Below, one piece after another: positions 12,922 through 15,302 of a DNA stretch of 15,302 bases; position 1 is the first letter of the stretch, and each line of letters begins with the position of its first letter. The stretch is from NCBI GenBank assembly GCA_020428895.1, contig JAGQLZ010000012.1, positions 1-15,302 on the forward strand. The letters are read 5' to 3'. Position numbers and translations under genes: made by a program. This DNA is from Candidatus Kaiserbacteria bacterium. Lineage in GTDB: Bacteria > Patescibacteriota > Minisyncoccia > Phycocordibacterales > UBA918. The notes beneath the pieces were generated by a model. It had not been told where the DNA came from. It worked only from the letters and a program-made list of their open reading frames with translations, and searched no databases.

Positions 12922-14222
12922 TTTTCAGCCACTTCAGAAGTAGCAACTTTAGGTAACTTATCTAAAGCATTTTTAACCACTTCAGCATCACTCCAAGAGA
13001 TTTTCGTACCGTTTGGACCCATGATATAAGGATCGGTTCCTTTACCGGTAACTAACACATGTCCATGATCGGGAGCCATTGATACCGCCGTATTGATCGC
13101 TTCTTTTCTATCTATGATAACTGAAAGTTTGTTGGTATCAGTAATTCCGTTAGCCATTTCAGCAATAATTTTTTCGGGGTCTTCATCATAAGGGTCTTCG
13201 TTGGTAAGGATGATGTAGTCACAATACCGTTCAGCAATTTCTGCCATTTCTGGTCGTTTCCAGCGGTCACGCCCACCACCAGTATTGCCTAACACACACA
13301 CTTTGTAAGAATCCGGAAAAGCTTGGTAAAACTTCTCTAGAGAGTCGGGAGTATGAGCGTAATCAACCACGGCGGTTACTTTTTTACTGGCGTTTTGCGG
13401 GCTAGTAAATTGCTCCACTCGACCTTTGATTGGCGGTTGGGAACGTAAAGCTTTTTCAATGGTGTCCATTGATACACCGTAAGATTTGCAAAGGGTAATG
13501 GCGGCCAGAGCGTTATAGACATTAAATTTACCAATTAATGGTGTTCGAATAGTTAAATCACCAAATACCAAACTAACTCCATCTTTGTGAAGAGTGAACA
13601 GAGACAGGTCTTTAAGTGAGTAAGGTAGTTTTTCCTCAACTGCAAAGTTTAAGAAATCCTGACCATGAGGGTCATCGGTATTTGCTACTAGTTTACGTGG
13701 TCTTTTTGGAGAATTTTCGACCGCTTTTGCCAAAGAGAGTTTGGCAGATTTGTAATTTTCAAAAGATCCATGAGATTCAATATGTTCTGGAGTAAGATTT
13801 GTGAAAATAAGGGCGTCTAGGGCAATAAATCGGTGACGGTATTGTTTGGCACCTTCGGAAGTCATTTCAATAATGGCGTACTCACAACCAGCTTCAACAG
13901 CCTGATAGAGAAATTTTTGAACAAAGAACCGACCGGGCATAGTCATTTTGTACAAATTTCTTTTTATTTTATCGCCAATCTTAAACTGAATAGTGGAAAG
14001 GGAAGCTACCTTCTTGCCGTCAGTTTCTAATATATGAGTAATCAGTTCGGTGACAGAAGATTTTCCTTTAGTTCCGGTAACGGCAATAACCTTCAAGTTG
14101 CGTGATGGTTGACCATAATAATAAGCCGCTGTTAAGGCCAGTAAATAGTGATAATAAGGTAGGAATACATTTAGGATCGGGCGGGGCAATAAAAAACGTA
14201 TCAGATTGCGTATTAATTCCAT
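12918..14222 (-). CDS. Mur ligase family protein (MurE-like), lacking the N-terminal UDP-binding domain
   Basis: ATP-dependent amide ligase of the Mur family, most like MurE, which adds the third residue of the peptidoglycan stem peptide. The central domain shows the P-loop VTGTKGKSSVTEL (48-60), EMTSEG (119-124), NLTPEHIESHGSFENYKSAK with K161 as probable carbamylated Lys, and NTDDP. The C-terminal domain has GRVEQF, DYAHTPDSLE (287-296), LGNTGGGRDRWKRPEM (311-326) and TNEDPYDEDP (340-349). The usual MurE DNPR-type motif reads NEDPY here, so the added amino acid is uncertain. Only about 47 residues precede the P-loop, against roughly 110 in standard MurE, and they are hydrophobic. I chose the ATG at 14222 because TTGTAA-17-TATACT lies just upstream; a longer in-frame start at 14300 would bury that promoter. 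The leader would be about 5 nt. Confidence 0.88.
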   Translation of the reverse strand: MELIRNLIRFLLPRPILNVFLPYYHYLLALTAAYYYGQPSRNLKVIAVTGTKGKSSVTELITHILETDGKKVASLSTIQFKIGDKIKRNLYKMTMPGRFFVQKFLYQAVEAGCEYAIIEMTSEGAKQYRHRFIALDALIFTNLTPEHIESHGSFENYKSAKLSLAKAVENSPKRPRKLVANTDDPHGQDFLNFAVEEKLPYSLKDLSLFTLHKDGVSLVFGDLTIRTPLIGKFNVYNALAAITLCKSYGVSMDTIEKALRSQPPIKGRVEQFTSPQNASKKVTAVVDYAHTPDSLEKFYQAFPDSYKVCVLGNTGGGRDRWKRPEMAEIAERYCDYIILTNEDPYDEDPEKIIAEMANGITDTNKLSVIIDRKEAINTAVSMAPDHGHVLVTGKGTDPYIMGPNGTKISWSDAEVVKNALDKLPKVATSEVAEN

Positions 14223-14233
14223 ATGTATAGGTA

Positions 14234-14262
14234 AGTATACGGAGATTTTACAGTTTTTACAA
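14234..14262 (-). promoter_or_regulatory. Promoter of the Mur ligase gene
   Basis: TTGTAA (complement 14257-14262), exactly 17 nt, TATACT (complement 14234-14239), 11 nt before the chosen ATG. Direct repeats TACAGTTTTT (14249-14258 and 14268-14277) lie 19 bp apart over and beside the -35, and could be an operator. Confidence 0.65.
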
Positions 14263-14337
14263 AACCGTACAGTTTTTTCTATAAAAATATTAATAATCAA
14301 AAAGTGGAAAACTAATTATATTGGATAGTTTCACCCC

Positions 14338-14343
14338 TATAAT
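14338..14343 (+). promoter_or_regulatory. -10 box of the secreted-protein gene (leaderless)
   Basis: Consensus TATAAT ends 6 nt before the ATG at 14350. No -35 at normal spacing and no Shine-Dalgarno are seen. Confidence 0.6.
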
Positions 14344-14349
14344 ATAGGT

Positions 14350-15302
14350 ATGTATAAACAGGTCTGTTCTATACGTACTTTAGTGCGTATCACGTTCTTT
14401 ATTTTAGTAGTAAGTATTTTTGCAGTGGTCAACATTGCAGTTTTTAGTAGTAAGGCGAATGCTCAAGAGGGAGGTGACACTGATGTTCCAAAACAGTGTG
14501 ATAGTTCCTTTGTAAATTATTTAGAAGTAGAAAGTCAGGCACCAGATAAAATTACCGGAAAGGCTGGAGCGTTTATTGGTGACGAAGTTATTATCACCAA
14601 CTTTACCGAAGTCGATCGAGTCGGCCTGAAAGGTTACGCTGTCCTTAGACACTACAGTCGTGAGAAAGTCGGTTACCCGATTGCTTTTGGTGAAACCGAA
14701 ATGTTCAATGTCGGGGCAAACAGCTTGTCACGTCAAGGTTATAAAATGGTTGTCCCAAATCATGCTAAAGCCGGCCGGTATGTTGTAGATATTTACGTTG
14801 GCTCATATAGTGCAGAAACCGCTATGTCATTGGCTATGGCTAATGTTGAACCTAGTCTACGTACATATATTAATGTAGATGGTACTGACGATGAGTTGGG
14901 AATCGTTGTAGATAATCTAAGGCTAGGTGACAACCAGATTGCTTTAGGTGAACCACAAATTCTGGATAACACTAATCTAGTAATAGCTGTTAATGCGGAC
15001 GTTCTAAATACCGCTGGTTTCTTCGCTGAAGGTAGCGTTGAATGGAACTTGTATGAAGGCCTGCTACCAAGTAAACAGACTCTAATTGAAACACAGACCC
15101 AAGATTTCATGCTCGTTCCTGAGCAGAAATATCTAGCTGAGTTTATGACCTCAGTGACTCCTGGTCAGTATCTGCTCATGGCTACTGTCAAAAATAACCA
15201 AGGATCTACGATGTTACTTATCCCGATTAGTCATGTAGGACACCAAGATTATCCTAGTGTTATTCCTCTGATTACCAATCTTGGTGTCGAAGAAAAGACC
15301 GG
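14350..15302 (+). CDS. Secreted or surface protein, N-terminal 317 codons (runs off the window end)
   Basis: I do not recognise a named family. The frame is open from the ATG to the window edge. The N-terminus is a clear Sec signal peptide: basic start (K3, R9, R13), hydrophobic core about 14-32, and an AxA site at ANA (36-38) before Gln39. The mature part has alternating strand-like patterns typical of beta-sandwich domains. At least two segments share a layout of a hydrophobic or aromatic strand, a charged turn, and a P-x-x-Y/PG-x-Y-x-x-x-V end: GKAGAFIGDEV to RYVVDIYVG (about 75-155), and GSVEWNLYEGL to GQYLLMATVKNNQG (about 228-288). A single Cys (C50) lies in the mature N-terminus. It is divergent from the Mur ligase gene. 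A role at the cell surface is inferred from export alone. Confidence 0.8.
   Translation, partial: MYKQVCSIRTLVRITFFILVVSIFAVVNIAVFSSKANAQEGGDTDVPKQCDSSFVNYLEVESQAPDKITGKAGAFIGDEVIITNFTEVDRVGLKGYAVLRHYSREKVGYPIAFGETEMFNVGANSLSRQGYKMVVPNHAKAGRYVVDIYVGSYSAETAMSLAMANVEPSLRTYINVDGTDDELGIVVDNLRLGDNQIALGEPQILDNTNLVIAVNADVLNTAGFFAEGSVEWNLYEGLLPSKQTLIETQTQDFMLVPEQKYLAEFMTSVTPGQYLLMATVKNNQGSTMLLIPISHVGHQDYPSVIPLITNLGVEEKT

Noticed and set aside
14223..14300. Extra 26 N-terminal residues of the Mur ligase from the ATG at 14300
   Set aside because: The added residues are unlike Mur ligases, and this region carries a full TTGTAA-17-TATACT promoter pointing at the ATG at 14222.
14793..15110. 105-codon minus-strand ORF
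   Set aside because: It is antisense to the secreted-protein frame, which has a promoter and signal peptide and stays open to the window edge.
1..15302. CRISPR array, insertion sequence with transposase, or prophage
   Set aside because: No regularly spaced repeats, no transposase or integrase motif and no phage structural gene were found on either strand.

Overview
This window looks like a chromosomal segment of an ultra-small bacterium of the Candidate Phyla Radiation (Patescibacteria, probably the Parcubacteria side). The grounds are inference from the sequence: AT-rich genes with tiny spacers; shortened versions of universal proteins (YebC 180 aa, Pol III delta 232 aa, a Mur ligase without its N-terminal domain, a PolA without a recognisable 3'-5' exonuclease); a type IV pilus motor; and many start codons placed 6-7 nt after a -10 box, which implies leaderless mRNAs. 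All 14 complete genes stop with TAA or TAG, none with TGA. I cannot assign a genus.

Layout. Positions 1-2044: the start of a very acidic protein gene (minus), ruvC and yebC (minus, separated by a strong hairpin), then a plus-strand deoxyribosyltransferase-like gene ending in a clean terminator. Positions 2046-3610: an unrecognised 178-aa gene and ruvB (minus). Positions 3611-4021 hold no protein gene but contain what looks like an independent structured non-coding RNA (about 3697-4018, plus) with the best promoter of the window, long-range pairings, a potential pseudoknot and a terminator. Positions 4022-5767: pilB (minus), divergent from tsaE-polA (plus) through a near-palindromic twin promoter only 35 nt wide. 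Positions 8624-8758: a palindromic element with perfect 23-bp terminal inverted repeats that overlaps the polA stop. Then holA, a voltage-gated-channel-like gene with no canonical selectivity filter, and tRNA-Lys inside an unusually long extended hairpin. Positions 10539-12921: doxX (minus), divergent from trmH/spoU and an apolipoprotein N-acyltransferase-like gene (plus), which overlaps the stop of a Mur ligase gene (minus). Positions 14350-15302: the first 317 codons of a secreted protein.

How the genes fit together. Most belong to genome maintenance (RuvB, RuvC, PolA, HolA), translation support (TsaE for t6A tRNA modification, YebC-type factor, SpoU methyltransferase, tRNA-Lys) and the cell envelope or surface (PilB, Mur ligase, Lnt-like enzyme, DoxX, channel, secreted protein). 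The most unusual material is the unidentified RNA, the leaderless promoter grammar, the palindromic element after polA, and the channel with an altered pore.
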